A stretch of 64,000 bases of DNA from the NCBI GenBank assembly GCA_002386525.1, contig DGIS01000025.1:422086-486085 (forward strand). Reading direction: 5' to 3'. Source of the stretch: Sphingobacterium sp. UBA4616 (GTDB taxonomy: Bacteria; Bacteroidota; Bacteroidia; Sphingobacteriales; Sphingobacteriaceae). The position numbers were made by a program, and so were the translations under genes. The notes under the pieces are model-generated. The model was not told the DNA's origin. It saw nothing but the letters and a program-made list of their open reading frames with translations, and ran no database searches. Within the stretch, counting starts at the first letter, position 1. Every line of letters begins with the position of its first letter. Shown here one piece after another: positions 17,970-26,785 of the stretch.

Positions 17970-20480
17970 ATGCCACGCTGTACACTATATATTGTTTTTT
18001 TGCTTTTAATTCCGATACTTTCCCTATCTCAGGGGCTCAAGTTTAGCGCCGGCCATGAACCTATAGATAAACGAACCTCCTATGAATTATTTAATAAAAA
18101 GGATATTTCATTTGAGAAGCAGTTTACCTTAGCATTTGAATTATCCATTTATTCATCCAACTCATTAGGTAATATCTTCCGTGTCAAGAATAAAGACAAC
18201 AATACGATTTATAATCTGTTTTATGATGAAGAGGGAGAAAATTGTATCTTCCGACTGAATGAAGAAGGTAAGACTAGTCTGATCATCGCGAAAATAAATC
18301 AACAGCGCCTGTTTAAGGAGGAATGGATAAACATTCAGTTGACCTTTGATCTTGAAGAGCAAGCATTTAAGCTCAAGATCCAGGATCAGACGTTTGAATC
18401 ACCAAGGGTCAAGCTACCACAAGTATACACTCCCCGGATTATTTTTGGAAAAAGTGATTATCTAATTGATGTACCTATGATGTCCATCAAAAATGTACGT
18501 ATTGGAAATCCAACGCATCAGTACTTCTTTCCACTAAAGGAGAATGCGGGAGGTATTGTCCACGATGAAGACGGCAATGCTTACGGGAGCGTTTCCAATC
18601 CAACATGGCTGATTCTAGATTCTTACAAATGGAAAAATATTTTTTCAAACAGTTCACCGTCGCAAGCTGGTTCATGTTACAATCAGCGAACAAAAGAGAT
18701 TTACTATTTTAATCAGGATTCCATAACCATATACAATATAAAAACCAATCAGACAAATAAGTTGGCATTTCAAAACCCCTGTCCTGTTAAACTGGTTTTA
18801 GGAAATAATTTCATCGACTCCGCGACAAATAAACTCTATGTTTATGAACTTTTTTATACGCAATCTTATTTCGGTCCTACAGTCGCGAGTCTCGATCTTG
18901 AAAGTTACAAATGGACAGTTGAGAGCTCCGACCTGATCAAGAAGGAGCTAAATCATCATGGCTCTTTTTATGACGAAAGAAATCGGCGATTCTATATTTT
19001 CGGGGGCTATGGCAATATGACATACAGTGATGAATTTAGACGTTACGATGTCGACTCCAACAAATGGCAAACCGTACAGGGATGGTCAGGTGATAAGATC
19101 TTCCCACGTTATTTTCTTACTGCTGGAAAAGGTACCGAAGATCATACCGCCTATATATTTGGAGGTATGGGCAATGAATCCGGAGAACATATTGTTGGGC
19201 GAAAATATCTGTATGATTTTTATCAAATTAATTTGAACAGTAAGAAAATCATTAAAAAATGGGACATCATGTGGAAAGATAAGCATATCGTACCGGCCCG
19301 AGGTTTGGTCTTCCCTGATGAAGCGCACTTTTATGCTTTATGCTATCCAGAGTATCTAACAAAATCACATATTCAACTTTATCGCTTTTCGATTCAAGAT
19401 GGAAGTTTTGCCATAGTAGGCGACTCCATCCCGATCTACTCAGATAAAATAAGTACACATGCCCAACTTTATATGGATAAGCAGTTAGGCCGACTCCTAG
19501 TATTGGTTCAGGAATCAAAGGATGATATCCAATCGACATTAAAGGTTTATTCATTAAACATGACTCCTATAACCTTGACAGAGCTAAACAGCTTTCCCAG
19601 ATATGGTTCACAGCGCAAGGTATTCCTATGCTTGATGGTATTGGGAATATTTGGATTGAGTACTTACTTTATTTGGAGGCAAAAAAGAGGAAAAAGACAA
19701 TTAACTAATCTACTAGAAGAGACGGCCGTTATCACTAATCCAATAGTAGTAACTGCTCAATTGCCACAAAAAAACGATTCTGTCCGTCCGAATGCAATTT
19801 TTCTATTCGGTGAGTTCCGTGCGTTTGACCGAAACAAACGGGATGTCTCCTATTTATTTAGCACAAAACTTAAGCAGGCATTTTGCCTCATCCTATCCCA
19901 CCGATGGGGTATCAGTTCTCCATATTTCAGCCAGATGATGTGGCCTGACAAATCAGAAGATAAGGTCAAGAACTCACGAGGAGTTACGATCAACCATTTA
20001 AGAAAAGTACTGAGCGAATTTACAGGAATAGAACTTGTACATAAGAAGGGCCGATTTATTATTGAAACAACAGAAGAATTCTATTGTGATTATGTAGCAT
20101 GTACCCAGTTAATGGATGATCCTTCGTACATCAATGAAAGCAGATTAACTCAAATCATTCAGCGGGGAAAGTTCTTGCAGGGATTGGATCACCCTGTATT
20201 TGATACCTTAAAAACTGAAGTTGAACAAAATTTGCTCCCTATTTTGCTGTCGAAACTTCAGCAAGCGGACCTCGCACATCAACATAAAAAAAGCATTGCG
20301 TTAGCCCATGCCATACTGTTATTGGATCCTTTGAATGAACAGGCTATATTCTCTCAAGTAAAAGCGATGTTTGCCTTACATCAGCAAGAGGATGCCCGTA
20401 TAAAATTTCAACAATTCTGCCACAATTATAAACAGCTGATGAACGAAGATTTCCCATACCAACTGGATAAAATTATATAG
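17970..20480 (+). CDS. Membrane-spanning regulator: Kelch/LamG-like sensor fused to a SARP-like transcription activator
   Basis: 836 residues. Signal peptide or N-terminal anchor to about residue 20 (LSLSQG); an exported beta-rich, LamG-like part to about 210; Kelch-like repeats about 225-535 (RRFYIFGGYGNMTYSDEFRRYD, HTAYIFGGMGNESG); one transmembrane helix about 549-568; then a cytoplasmic part from about 605. The latter starts FLFGEFRAFDRNKRDV, typical of the OmpR-like winged helix of SARP proteins, followed by a helical BTAD-like domain (ALAHAILLLDPLNEQAIFSQVKAMFALHQQ). This predicts a one-component system in which glycan binding outside alters transcription inside. It is divergent from the GH76/SusC/SusD operon and is its obvious candidate regulator. 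Domain names are by recognition, unverified. Confidence 0.75.
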   Translation: MPRCTLYIVFLLLIPILSLSQGLKFSAGHEPIDKRTSYELFNKKDISFEKQFTLAFELSIYSSNSLGNIFRVKNKDNNTIYNLFYDEEGENCIFRLNEEGKTSLIIAKINQQRLFKEEWINIQLTFDLEEQAFKLKIQDQTFESPRVKLPQVYTPRIIFGKSDYLIDVPMMSIKNVRIGNPTHQYFFPLKENAGGIVHDEDGNAYGSVSNPTWLILDSYKWKNIFSNSSPSQAGSCYNQRTKEIYYFNQDSITIYNIKTNQTNKLAFQNPCPVKLVLGNNFIDSATNKLYVYELFYTQSYFGPTVASLDLESYKWTVESSDLIKKELNHHGSFYDERNRRFYIFGGYGNMTYSDEFRRYDVDSNKWQTVQGWSGDKIFPRYFLTAGKGTEDHTAYIFGGMGNESGEHIVGRKYLYDFYQINLNSKKIIKKWDIMWKDKHIVPARGLVFPDEAHFYALCYPEYLTKSHIQLYRFSIQDGSFAIVGDSIPIYSDKISTHAQLYMDKQLGRLLVLVQESKDDIQSTLKVYSLNMTPITLTELNSFPRYGSQRKVFLCLMVLGIFGLSTYFIWRQKRGKRQLTNLLEETAVITNPIVVTAQLPQKNDSVRPNAIFLFGEFRAFDRNKRDVSYLFSTKLKQAFCLILSHRWGISSPYFSQMMWPDKSEDKVKNSRGVTINHLRKVLSEFTGIELVHKKGRFIIETTEEFYCDYVACTQLMDDPSYINESRLTQIIQRGKFLQGLDHPVFDTLKTEVEQNLLPILLSKLQQADLAHQHKKSIALAHAILLLDPLNEQAIFSQVKAMFALHQQEDARIKFQQFCHNYKQLMNEDFPYQLDKII

Positions 20481-20488
20481 CCCCCAGT

Positions 20489-21238
20489 TTAGGTCGCCAC
20501 TCCCTCACGATGACGATTTACAAATTGTTTTTTCAACATATACAATTTATAATGATCGTACAAGCCGATAATTAAAAGAACAAAACAGACTATGTAAAAA
20601 GTTTTATTCGATAAGTAGGTAAAAGAAATACCGCTTAAAAGCCCTCCAAGTACATAAGCTCCAACAATGCTCAAAAGCAAATGAAATTTGTCCACCAATG
20701 CCTTATTATTTCGGTTTGATTCTTTAGTGAACATCGAAATTAATATTGCAAGATCTGTCGTCAACCCTGTTAGATGTGTCGTTTTTACGACAAAATTTGA
20801 TATGCTCGCCGTTAAACCATTTTGTAGTCCCATCGAAAACAATAGTGCACCAACAAGTATCTCTGTTTCTTTTAATGAATCCTCATAAAATACATCCAGA
20901 TATATCCCTACAAACAATATACTCAGTATTTCCAACGCCAAGGGAATAGAATGAGTCAGGTAGGAACTAAAACGTCCTTTACCATGGATAATAATAAGAT
21001 TCGAAAGCATGCTTCCCGTCAAAAAAAGTAATATCCAAAACAGCACCACTGCCCCTTGATACCAATTTCCTTTCGCTATCTCCTGCGCAAAAACGGCGTA
21101 ATAGCCGGTTACATTGGATGTAAACGAGAAAAAGACGATGACGGAAGCGACATTAACCATTCCCGCCGAAAAAGCGGTAATCCCTCCCAACTTAATATTA
21201 TCTTCGATGGTCCTATGATTGCTATATTTTCTCAGCAT
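20489..21238 (-). CDS. DUF1275 (YoaK-like) membrane protein
   Basis: 249-residue integral membrane protein with six or seven hydrophobic helices. The family signature is clear: AFSAGMVNVASVIVFFSFTSNVTG near the N-terminus and MGLQNGLTASISNFVVKTTHLTGL in the second half, the latter very typical of DUF1275. The function of the family is not established. It is last in a three-gene minus-strand unit (UspA-like, 166-residue protein, this gene); its start overlaps the preceding stop by 17 bp, which implies translational coupling. It ends 8 bp from the convergent SARP-like regulator, with no terminator in between. Confidence 0.85.
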   Translation of the reverse strand: MLRKYSNHRTIEDNIKLGGITAFSAGMVNVASVIVFFSFTSNVTGYYAVFAQEIAKGNWYQGAVVLFWILLFLTGSMLSNLIIIHGKGRFSSYLTHSIPLALEILSILFVGIYLDVFYEDSLKETEILVGALLFSMGLQNGLTASISNFVVKTTHLTGLTTDLAILISMFTKESNRNNKALVDKFHLLLSIVGAYVLGGLLSGISFTYLSNKTFYIVCFVLLIIGLYDHYKLYMLKKQFVNRHREGVAT

Positions 21239-21722
21239 ATTTTTCCTTTCCTCCTTTTTTCAACACGATACGCGCTATCCCTTTTGTCTGCATATCCAAA
21301 TTAAGGTGCAGCACCAATTGGTTTTTATTCAGTTTCTGAATAACAAAACTTTCGATAAGCTCATCATTCTTTCGAAGCTCAAGGATGTGCCCCCTCCCCT
21401 TCAAAAACCAGTTGTATTGTTTATCCTCATGATGCGCAATAAAATTTTTATCTTCCATCCTCTCAAAGTGCCATAACCCATCCTGCAAAGGCGGAAGATG
21501 AGCTATTGCGGCATCCTTTATTCCTTCATGAATAACCGTCTGCTTTTTAAACATAGGAGACTTCTCCACTTTCTCAAAGTACCAACCTTGCTCTTCCCAT
21601 TCCCCCTCTAAAAGCCGCTCAGGGTTTTCATAAAAAACAACCATTGAACTTGCTCCCAAAAGCAAAAAAGTCAACAATACAAAGTTGAATTTTGCCAGTA
21701 TTTTTCTCTTAATAATTAACAT
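21222..21722 (-). CDS. Hypothetical membrane-anchored protein
   Basis: 166 residues. One hydrophobic segment at about 15-31 (VLLTFLLLGASSMVVFY) forms an N-terminal anchor; the rest is predicted periplasmic, rich in Glu, Lys and aromatic residues, with a repeating beta-like pattern (LEGEWEEQGWYFEKV, DGLWHFERMEDKNFI, NWFLKGRGHILEL) reminiscent of lipocalin-like small barrels. I do not recognise a family. The gene overlaps both neighbours (14 bp with the UspA-like gene, 17 bp with the DUF1275 gene), so all three are probably made together, under the same repeat array at 22316-22362. Confidence 0.7.
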   Translation of the reverse strand: MLIIKRKILAKFNFVLLTFLLLGASSMVVFYENPERLLEGEWEEQGWYFEKVEKSPMFKKQTVIHEGIKDAAIAHLPPLQDGLWHFERMEDKNFIAHHEDKQYNWFLKGRGHILELRKNDELIESFVIQKLNKNQLVLHLNLDMQTKGIARIVLKKGGKEKYAEKI

Positions 21723-22227
21723 CCCATTTTTTGTTAAAAAATAAATCCGCTAACACATTTCTCCCTGTTTTATTTGTTCCAGGTTTTTCTACAATCCTGA
21801 CATTCTTCTGTTTGCTTCTATTCAAATGAAGCAAAGCCTGTCCGACGTCAAAAAAATGCCGTGTTCTTTTTTCAAATTCATAATCTGTTGGAACTTTGAC
21901 TTCATCAATCCGAGCTCCACGCAAATAATGCTGTAAATAATTGAGATTGTCCGAGCTGAGGATATCGGTATAGATTGTTAGCTTACGATTTTCATACCGA
22001 TGACAGATCATTTGGCAGGCTTTCAAGAAATCTTCGGATTGAAGATTGCTGAGTTGGTCTTCCAATGTAATTCCTAATAGTTCACTGATCGAAGCACTAC
22101 TCTTATTGCCATAGACTAGAATGATGTCAAGCTCTTCCGCTGTAGATTGTTCGATGCTGTGAATAACAAAAAAAAGCGAATCAATTGTAAAATCACTTGG
22201 GATCAATACCCGCGTTGCCTTTGCCAT
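21709..22227 (-). CDS. UspA-like protein, copy 1
   Basis: 172 residues; starts at 22227 (MAKATRVLIPSDF). The opening beta-strand and Asp-Phe, the later DIILVYGNKSS and the alternating alpha/beta pattern suggest a universal-stress-protein-like Rossmann fold, but the usual ATP-binding G-2x-G-9x-G(S/T) motif is not evident. It is clearly paralogous to the gene at 26215-26700: long identical blocks include LIPSDFT, DIILVYGNKSS, SELLGI, RTRHFF-type endings and YLRG. This copy has a C-terminal extension (about 15 more residues, basic). It heads an operon with a membrane-anchored protein and a DUF1275 protein. Its promoter region is a duplicate of that of the other copy. Function unknown. Confidence 0.75.
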   Translation of the reverse strand: MAKATRVLIPSDFTIDSLFFVIHSIEQSTAEELDIILVYGNKSSASISELLGITLEDQLSNLQSEDFLKACQMICHRYENRKLTIYTDILSSDNLNYLQHYLRGARIDEVKVPTDYEFEKRTRHFFDVGQALLHLNRSKQKNVRIVEKPGTNKTGRNVLADLFFNKKWDVNY

Positions 22228-22244
22228 ATCCAATTATTTTTATA

Positions 22245-22252
22245 CAAAATTA
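22245..22252 (-). promoter_or_regulatory. -7 promoter element for UspA-like copy 1
   Basis: Minus-strand TAATTTTG, matching TAnnTTTG, 18 nt upstream of the ATG. A TTG lies 14 nt further upstream, shorter than the usual 17-21 nt gap. The same arrangement and flanking sequence recur at copy 2, which suggests an activator-dependent promoter. Confidence 0.5.
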
Positions 22253-22315
22253 ATAGGCCACCATGGCAATCGAATGAATCTGGAATTAACTTTCTATTAG
22301 AATGTTCGAACGGAT

Positions 22316-22362
22316 ATTAAAATGAGATTAAAAAGAATACCTAGATTAAAATCAGATTAAAA
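22316..22362. promoter_or_regulatory. Four-copy direct-repeat array upstream of UspA-like copy 1
   Basis: ATTAAAA at 22316, 22327, 22345 and 22356 (offsets 0, 11, 29, 40). The array overlaps the stop codon of the TolC gene and starts 89 nt upstream of the UspA-like ATG. An array with exactly the same spacing is present at 26786-26832. Paired repeats with an 11-bp period suit two dimers of an OmpR-family response regulator; the gene for one lies 6 kb away (28196-28912). Confidence 0.7.
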
Positions 22363-23787
22363 TTTGGTTCCGGCCTTGTAGTATAACTCTGCTAGTGCCT
22401 TCCGAAAATCCGTAAAAAGCTTCTCTTGCTTTATGCGCATTTCGATCAGTTTGCTTTCTCTGCTATTAACCACAAACAAGGTTGATTCACCTAGTTCAAA
22501 CTTGTTTAACTCTCCCTTAAGTAAACGTTCCTGGTTACTTACATTTAAAGCATGAAGTTCGAATTGCGTACTATAAGCTGTTAATTCGTTGTATTTTCTA
22601 ATAACATCATTGTAAATGTTGCGCTCGGTAACCACCTGTTCGTAGTGTAATTGATCTAGCTTAATTCTCACTTCTTTTAATTTCCCCCTTTCACTTCGAA
22701 TAAATAGGGGAAATGCAAATTCAAACCCCAGTTTATAATTCTGCCAGTTGAAATCATACTGTGGTGGTATAAAATCATTGAAACTGCGGCGGTTCGATAT
22801 CAATGTGCCTGAAACCGTAAGTTTTGGTTTCAGCATTTCCTTACGGTAGCGTTCCTCAAATTCGAGCTGTTGATTTTTACTCGCCAATTTGATCAATTCA
22901 GGATGGGCAATTTTAGCTGAATCAAGAAGTGCATGGATCACTTTATTGTCCGGTAAGAGAATTTTGCCAGCTGCCTTATGAGGAACTGCATAGTCTGGAA
23001 GTTCCACTGGAAATTGCTGATCATTCCAAAGGTGATTGGACAACAAAATTCGGGCATTTTTTAACTCGGCTTCATACTTGGAAAGCTCTATCCACCTTTC
23101 TTTGACCACAACAGAGGCCTCAATCGAGTCAATCACAGGTTTATCACCCAAGGCAGTTTGTTCGCTGATAGCCTTAAAGCGTTGATCTGCTAATTTTACA
23201 CCTTCCAGTAAAAATTGATACTGCTGATAGGCAAAATACCAATTCCAGTAGTCTGAAACTGCCTGAAACCAAATGCTGTTGATTTGCTTTATCTTTTCGC
23301 CTTCTAAATAGCGTATCATTGCTTTTGCCTGCTGTAACGTATTTCTTCTGCTATCAATAATCAATCCTTGTCCCAGTGGTATACTTAAGCCCACGGCAGA
23401 CAGGCCAGCGTTGTTCGTCCTAGATTGAGGGTTGGTATAGTCACCGACATTTCTGTCGTAAGCAATTTTAAGGTCGGCTCCAGCCAACCAAAGTGGAATT
23501 TTCAGCTCACTATTCCACTCGTTATAGTATTCCTTACTGCCGAAGTATTTATTTTTAAAACTTGCATTGATAGTTGGATCAAACTTACCTAATGCTTGCA
23601 TCACATGCGCTTTAGCAGTCTCACTCAATAGATTGACTTGTTTAACAATCGGATGGTTAGCCATCAAAAGTGCTTCCATATCATCCAAAGTGAACGTTTT
23701 TCTTGCCGTATTCACCTTTTCCTGCGCGGGAAGCAAATGGCATAGAAAAACATACAATACAATAAAAATGAGATTCAATTTGCACAT
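22357..23787 (-). CDS. TolC-family outer-membrane channel
   Basis: About 476 residues; start at 23787 (MCKLNLIFIVLYVFLCHLLPAQ) gives a clean signal peptide and leaves 7 nt to the HlyD stop, whereas the longer frame from 23847 would overlap HlyD by 53 bp. The mature protein shows the two-fold helical-hairpin pattern of TolC proteins (LEALLMANHP-like opening with DDMEALLMANHPIVKQV, TNNAGLSAVGLSIPLGQG, then GFEFAFPLFIRSERGKLKE). It forms the outer-membrane duct of a tripartite exporter with the HlyD and ABC-type membrane proteins encoded just upstream. Last gene of that operon; its stop codon overlaps the repeat array serving the next operon. Confidence 0.9.
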   Translation of the reverse strand: MCKLNLIFIVLYVFLCHLLPAQEKVNTARKTFTLDDMEALLMANHPIVKQVNLLSETAKAHVMQALGKFDPTINASFKNKYFGSKEYYNEWNSELKIPLWLAGADLKIAYDRNVGDYTNPQSRTNNAGLSAVGLSIPLGQGLIIDSRRNTLQQAKAMIRYLEGEKIKQINSIWFQAVSDYWNWYFAYQQYQFLLEGVKLADQRFKAISEQTALGDKPVIDSIEASVVVKERWIELSKYEAELKNARILLSNHLWNDQQFPVELPDYAVPHKAAGKILLPDNKVIHALLDSAKIAHPELIKLASKNQQLEFEERYRKEMLKPKLTVSGTLISNRRSFNDFIPPQYDFNWQNYKLGFEFAFPLFIRSERGKLKEVRIKLDQLHYEQVVTERNIYNDVIRKYNELTAYSTQFELHALNVSNQERLLKGELNKFELGESTLFVVNSRESKLIEMRIKQEKLFTDFRKALAELYYKAGTKF

Positions 23788-23794
23788 AGTATAA

Positions 23795-25156
23795 TCACAT
23801 TTTTCCACTATCCTTAGGTTCACGCTCCAAACTCGGCGGAAATCCATTTAACTGTCGCCATATCTCGTACCATAAAGGGACTTTATTTAAAATAACTCTT
23901 CCGAATGCTCCTGACCCTTGATTTAACTGGACCGGCCAAGGTTCATCCCCTTCAGGCACCGGCGCTGTTGCGCGCACCAAGATCCTAAATTGACCATTCG
24001 TACTGCTCACTTTATCGATAACCGACACTTTTCCTGCAAAAGTACCAACTGCCACCGAAGGCCATCCGGAAAACTGAATCGATGGCCACCCATCAAATTG
24101 TAGCCGTACATCGCTTTCCGGTGCTATCAATGGCACATCCATCGCATTTACATAAAGTTCAACGGCAAGCAAGGGGGTTTTTGGCTGCAATGTCGCCACA
24201 GACTCTCCCTCCTTCATATTTTCACCTATTCCAGCTTTGAAAGTCTTGACAATAAATCCGTCCTGTGGAGCTCTAACAATATACAGTCCTCTTCTCACAT
24301 CGATATTGGAAATCTCATTTCTAAGCTTAGCGATATCACCTTGCACAGAAGCTTTGGAGGAAAAAGCCGAACTTAAATCAGATTGTGCTTTCGCCAAAGA
24401 CTCGTTATATTTTGCACGAATGTTATTTAATTCTATTCGGGCATTGGTTAAAGATTGCCTTGAATTTGAAAGCTTATTTTCGGCACTAACAACTTTAGCT
24501 CGGTCATTTTGTAGATTCAGACGTCTTGTTTCAATATCTGTCAAAGAAAACAGCCCATCTCGATACCCCTCTTCGTAGCGCTTAAGCCGCTTTTCACTGG
24601 TCTCGAAAAAGCTCATAACCGCAACGAGTTCAGCACTATCAATTTTCACTAGATTTTGAGACTGTATCACCTTATTTTTAGCAGACTCGAGCTGAAATTC
24701 CAAACCGTTGCGTAAAGCCAGAATCTGCGCTTCTGTAGCTTTCATCTTTTGATCTGCGGCATCCTCACCGCTTTGTTTAGCATGCAATTGTTCTTTCAAG
24801 CGCAAGGGTAGCATTGGATCGAAATAAGATTGTGCAGTCTCCGAAAGCACTAAAATTGTGTCACCTTTCTTTACTTCCTGCCCCTCAGTAACCGCCCAAT
24901 GCTCGATACGACCGCCAATTTGATTTTGTATCGTCTGTGGTCTATCTTCGGGCCGCAGCGCGGTTACCGTTCCTATTCCAGCAATTGTCTGCCTCCACGG
25001 CAGAAATAATGCAAGCGCAAAGATAACCGCTGAGCATACCAAAAGGCGTCCAAGAACGAGGGATCCACGTTCTTTTAATAGTTTAGATACTGCATCCTGG
25101 GAGAGATCTCTCCACGAAACTGTTTTTTGACTCTTCTCGTCCTTGTTAATCCACAT
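23795..25156 (-). CDS. HlyD-family membrane fusion protein
   Basis: Periplasmic adaptor bridging inner-membrane exporter and TolC. Start at 25156 (MWINKDEKSQKTV), giving an 11-bp overlap with the upstream gene; 453 residues. A short cytoplasmic N-terminus is followed by one transmembrane helix (about 44-62, LLVCSAVIFALALFLPW), a lipoyl/barrel-sandwich half (GGRIEHWAVTEGQEVKKGDTILVL), a long coiled-coil hairpin (about 120-290), the second lipoyl half (IVRAPQDGFIVKTFKAGIGENMKEGE) and a beta-barrel domain. This layout is that of type I secretion and bacteriocin-export adaptors rather than RND adaptors. Confidence 0.9.
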   Translation of the reverse strand: MWINKDEKSQKTVSWRDLSQDAVSKLLKERGSLVLGRLLVCSAVIFALALFLPWRQTIAGIGTVTALRPEDRPQTIQNQIGGRIEHWAVTEGQEVKKGDTILVLSETAQSYFDPMLPLRLKEQLHAKQSGEDAADQKMKATEAQILALRNGLEFQLESAKNKVIQSQNLVKIDSAELVAVMSFFETSEKRLKRYEEGYRDGLFSLTDIETRRLNLQNDRAKVVSAENKLSNSRQSLTNARIELNNIRAKYNESLAKAQSDLSSAFSSKASVQGDIAKLRNEISNIDVRRGLYIVRAPQDGFIVKTFKAGIGENMKEGESVATLQPKTPLLAVELYVNAMDVPLIAPESDVRLQFDGWPSIQFSGWPSVAVGTFAGKVSVIDKVSSTNGQFRILVRATAPVPEGDEPWPVQLNQGSGAFGRVILNKVPLWYEIWRQLNGFPPSLEREPKDSGKM

Positions 25157-26147
25157 AATTAGCAGCGTCCTCCTCCAACGCAAGATCTGTTATCGCCGCT
25201 AACTTGACTACCCCTGTCAGCATATCAAAAATTGTATTTAGATTGGTCATCAGTTTCTCTATCGCATAACCGATTTGAACGATGACGACTTCGGCAGCCA
25301 CAAATTGCCCAAAAGTCATTTGTCGCTCAACAACATAATAAGATCCCAGTAAAAGCATCGCACCAAATAGCAGCGTACGAAGCATGACAGAGCCTATAAA
25401 AAACCTTTTTAAGACCTTAAAATGATCATTTCGAGCTCCTAAATATTTACCAACAATATGATCTGTAGTGTCTGTAACTGCCTTCATTTTTGCTTTGTCC
25501 CCGCGATAAAGCGCTATATTTTCCGCAACAGATTCTAAATAGGCTACCGTCTTATATTTGTATTCGGACTCTTCAATACTCGTCCTTAATCCCCTTTTAT
25601 AGTAAAGCGCCAATATAATGATAACAACACAGATCACGACCAGCCCAAAAGCCAAAAACACAGGATGGTAAAAGGACAATAACACCACGCTAAAGAAGAT
25701 GGTTACAACTGCAGCAATGATATCGATCAAAAGTTTAATAATCCCTTTTTGAATAATGATCACGTCAAAAAATCGGTTCACCAATTCCATAAGATTTTCC
25801 CCTAGTAATTCTTTCGGATCGATTCGCGGAAGCCGATACGAAAATTCCATTGCTGATTTTAGAAAGATCTTCTGTTCTAAATATTCAACCAGCGTGAGTT
25901 GTCCGATCAGTAACGTGCCGGCCATGACCACGCCAAACAGCACAAAAGCAATTAAAATGTAAGTAGAACTATACATCGCTCCGTTGCTTAAAAAATTAAA
26001 TATCGCTGTAATCCCTATTGGAATTGTCAGACTAAACATACCAATGACGATAGCATAAATAAATATATAATTGATTGTTTTACGTTCTGGATGTAGGAGG
26101 CTAACCAGACGCTGCAAAGGGGATGGTCCGCCGTGTAATTTCGCCAT
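25146..26147 (-). CDS. ABC exporter transmembrane domain without ATPase
   Basis: 333 residues with the type-I ABC exporter membrane fold: a basic N-terminus (HPERKTINYIF), six predicted hydrophobic helices, and the family-typical segments YLESVAENIALYRGDKAKMKAV and MTFGQFVAAEVVIVQIGYAIEKLM. It stops at about the point where the nucleotide-binding domain would begin: there is no Walker A, signature or Walker B motif, and the HlyD gene starts inside its last codons. Normal members have about 570-720 residues. No frameshifted ATPase remnant can be hidden because the next gene overlaps. It also lacks the N-terminal C39 peptidase of bacteriocin exporters. Energy source unknown: an ATPase encoded elsewhere, or none. 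Confidence 0.85.
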   Translation of the reverse strand: MAKLHGGPSPLQRLVSLLHPERKTINYIFIYAIVIGMFSLTIPIGITAIFNFLSNGAMYSSTYILIAFVLFGVVMAGTLLIGQLTLVEYLEQKIFLKSAMEFSYRLPRIDPKELLGENLMELVNRFFDVIIIQKGIIKLLIDIIAAVVTIFFSVVLLSFYHPVFLAFGLVVICVVIIILALYYKRGLRTSIEESEYKYKTVAYLESVAENIALYRGDKAKMKAVTDTTDHIVGKYLGARNDHFKVLKRFFIGSVMLRTLLFGAMLLLGSYYVVERQMTFGQFVAAEVVIVQIGYAIEKLMTNLNTIFDMLTGVVKLAAITDLALEEDAANYVD

Positions 26148-26214
26148 AAAAATAAAAAATAGATAATTTGAAAATTATGATTTAATCCAAAGACAGTTGG
26201 ACAATTTCTGCTGA

Positions 26215-26700
26215 TTATCCATTCGTCAGTGCCATTTTATGATGAGAGGGATCTCCCTTATCGCTAAAAAGTACGGTCGAACGAATTTGGCCCTCGATAT
26301 TTCGAAGCGCTTCAGCAACATTAAAAAAATGACGTGTCTTCTTTTTATAGGTATAATTGGATGGAATTCTAATTTCGTCAACAGCTTGTCCACGGAGGTA
26401 ATGTCGGAGATAATTTTTATTGTCTGTATATAAAATATCGGCAAAGATATGGAGATGGCGGTCTTGATAACGCTGATACAGCACACGACAAGCATTTAAG
26501 AAAGATTCAGATTGGAGCATATCGAGCTGATCATCCAATCCAATGCCGAGCAATTCACTTGCTGAAGTACTGCTTTTATTACCGTATACCAGGATGATAT
26601 CAATTTGATCGGCTACCGACTCTTCTATACTCTGCCGGACAAAATCGAGCGAATCAACCGTAAAATCACTGGGAATTAATATGCGCGTTGTTTTAGCCAT
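26215..26700 (-). CDS. UspA-like protein, copy 2
   Basis: 161 residues, paralogue of the gene at 21709-22227, with shared blocks LIPSDFTVDSL, DIILVYGNKSS, SELLGIGL, KKKTRHFFNVAEAL. Predicted cytoplasmic alpha/beta fold resembling universal stress proteins; no convincing nucleotide-binding glycine motif. First gene of the exporter operon, 67 nt before the ABC-type membrane gene. Both copies head operons encoding membrane proteins and both have the same promoter and repeat array, which suggests a joint regulatory or accessory role. The reaction or ligand is unknown. Confidence 0.75.
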   Translation of the reverse strand: MAKTTRILIPSDFTVDSLDFVRQSIEESVADQIDIILVYGNKSSTSASELLGIGLDDQLDMLQSESFLNACRVLYQRYQDRHLHIFADILYTDNKNYLRHYLRGQAVDEIRIPSNYTYKKKTRHFFNVAEALRNIEGQIRSTVLFSDKGDPSHHKMALTNG

Positions 26701-26714
26701 GCTATTTTTTTAAG

Positions 26715-26722
26715 CAAAGTTA
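26715..26722 (-). promoter_or_regulatory. -7 promoter element for UspA-like copy 2 and the exporter operon
   Basis: Minus-strand TAACTTTG, matching TAnnTTTG, 15 nt upstream of the ATG, with TTG 14 nt further up as at copy 1. The distance from this element to the first repeat of the array is 64 nt at both loci. Confidence 0.5.
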
Positions 26723-26785
26723 AAACGCAGTTATGGCAATGGTATGAATCTAAAATTAGCTTTTCATTAGAAAGCTAACGACAGC

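Noticed and set aside
23788..23847. Upstream start for the TolC-type gene
   Set aside because: It would overlap HlyD by 53 bp and bury the signal peptide behind 20 residues.
25100..25160. Frameshift as explanation for the missing ABC ATPase domain
   Set aside because: The next gene begins within the last codons and is a complete HlyD protein, so there is no space for a hidden ATPase remnant.
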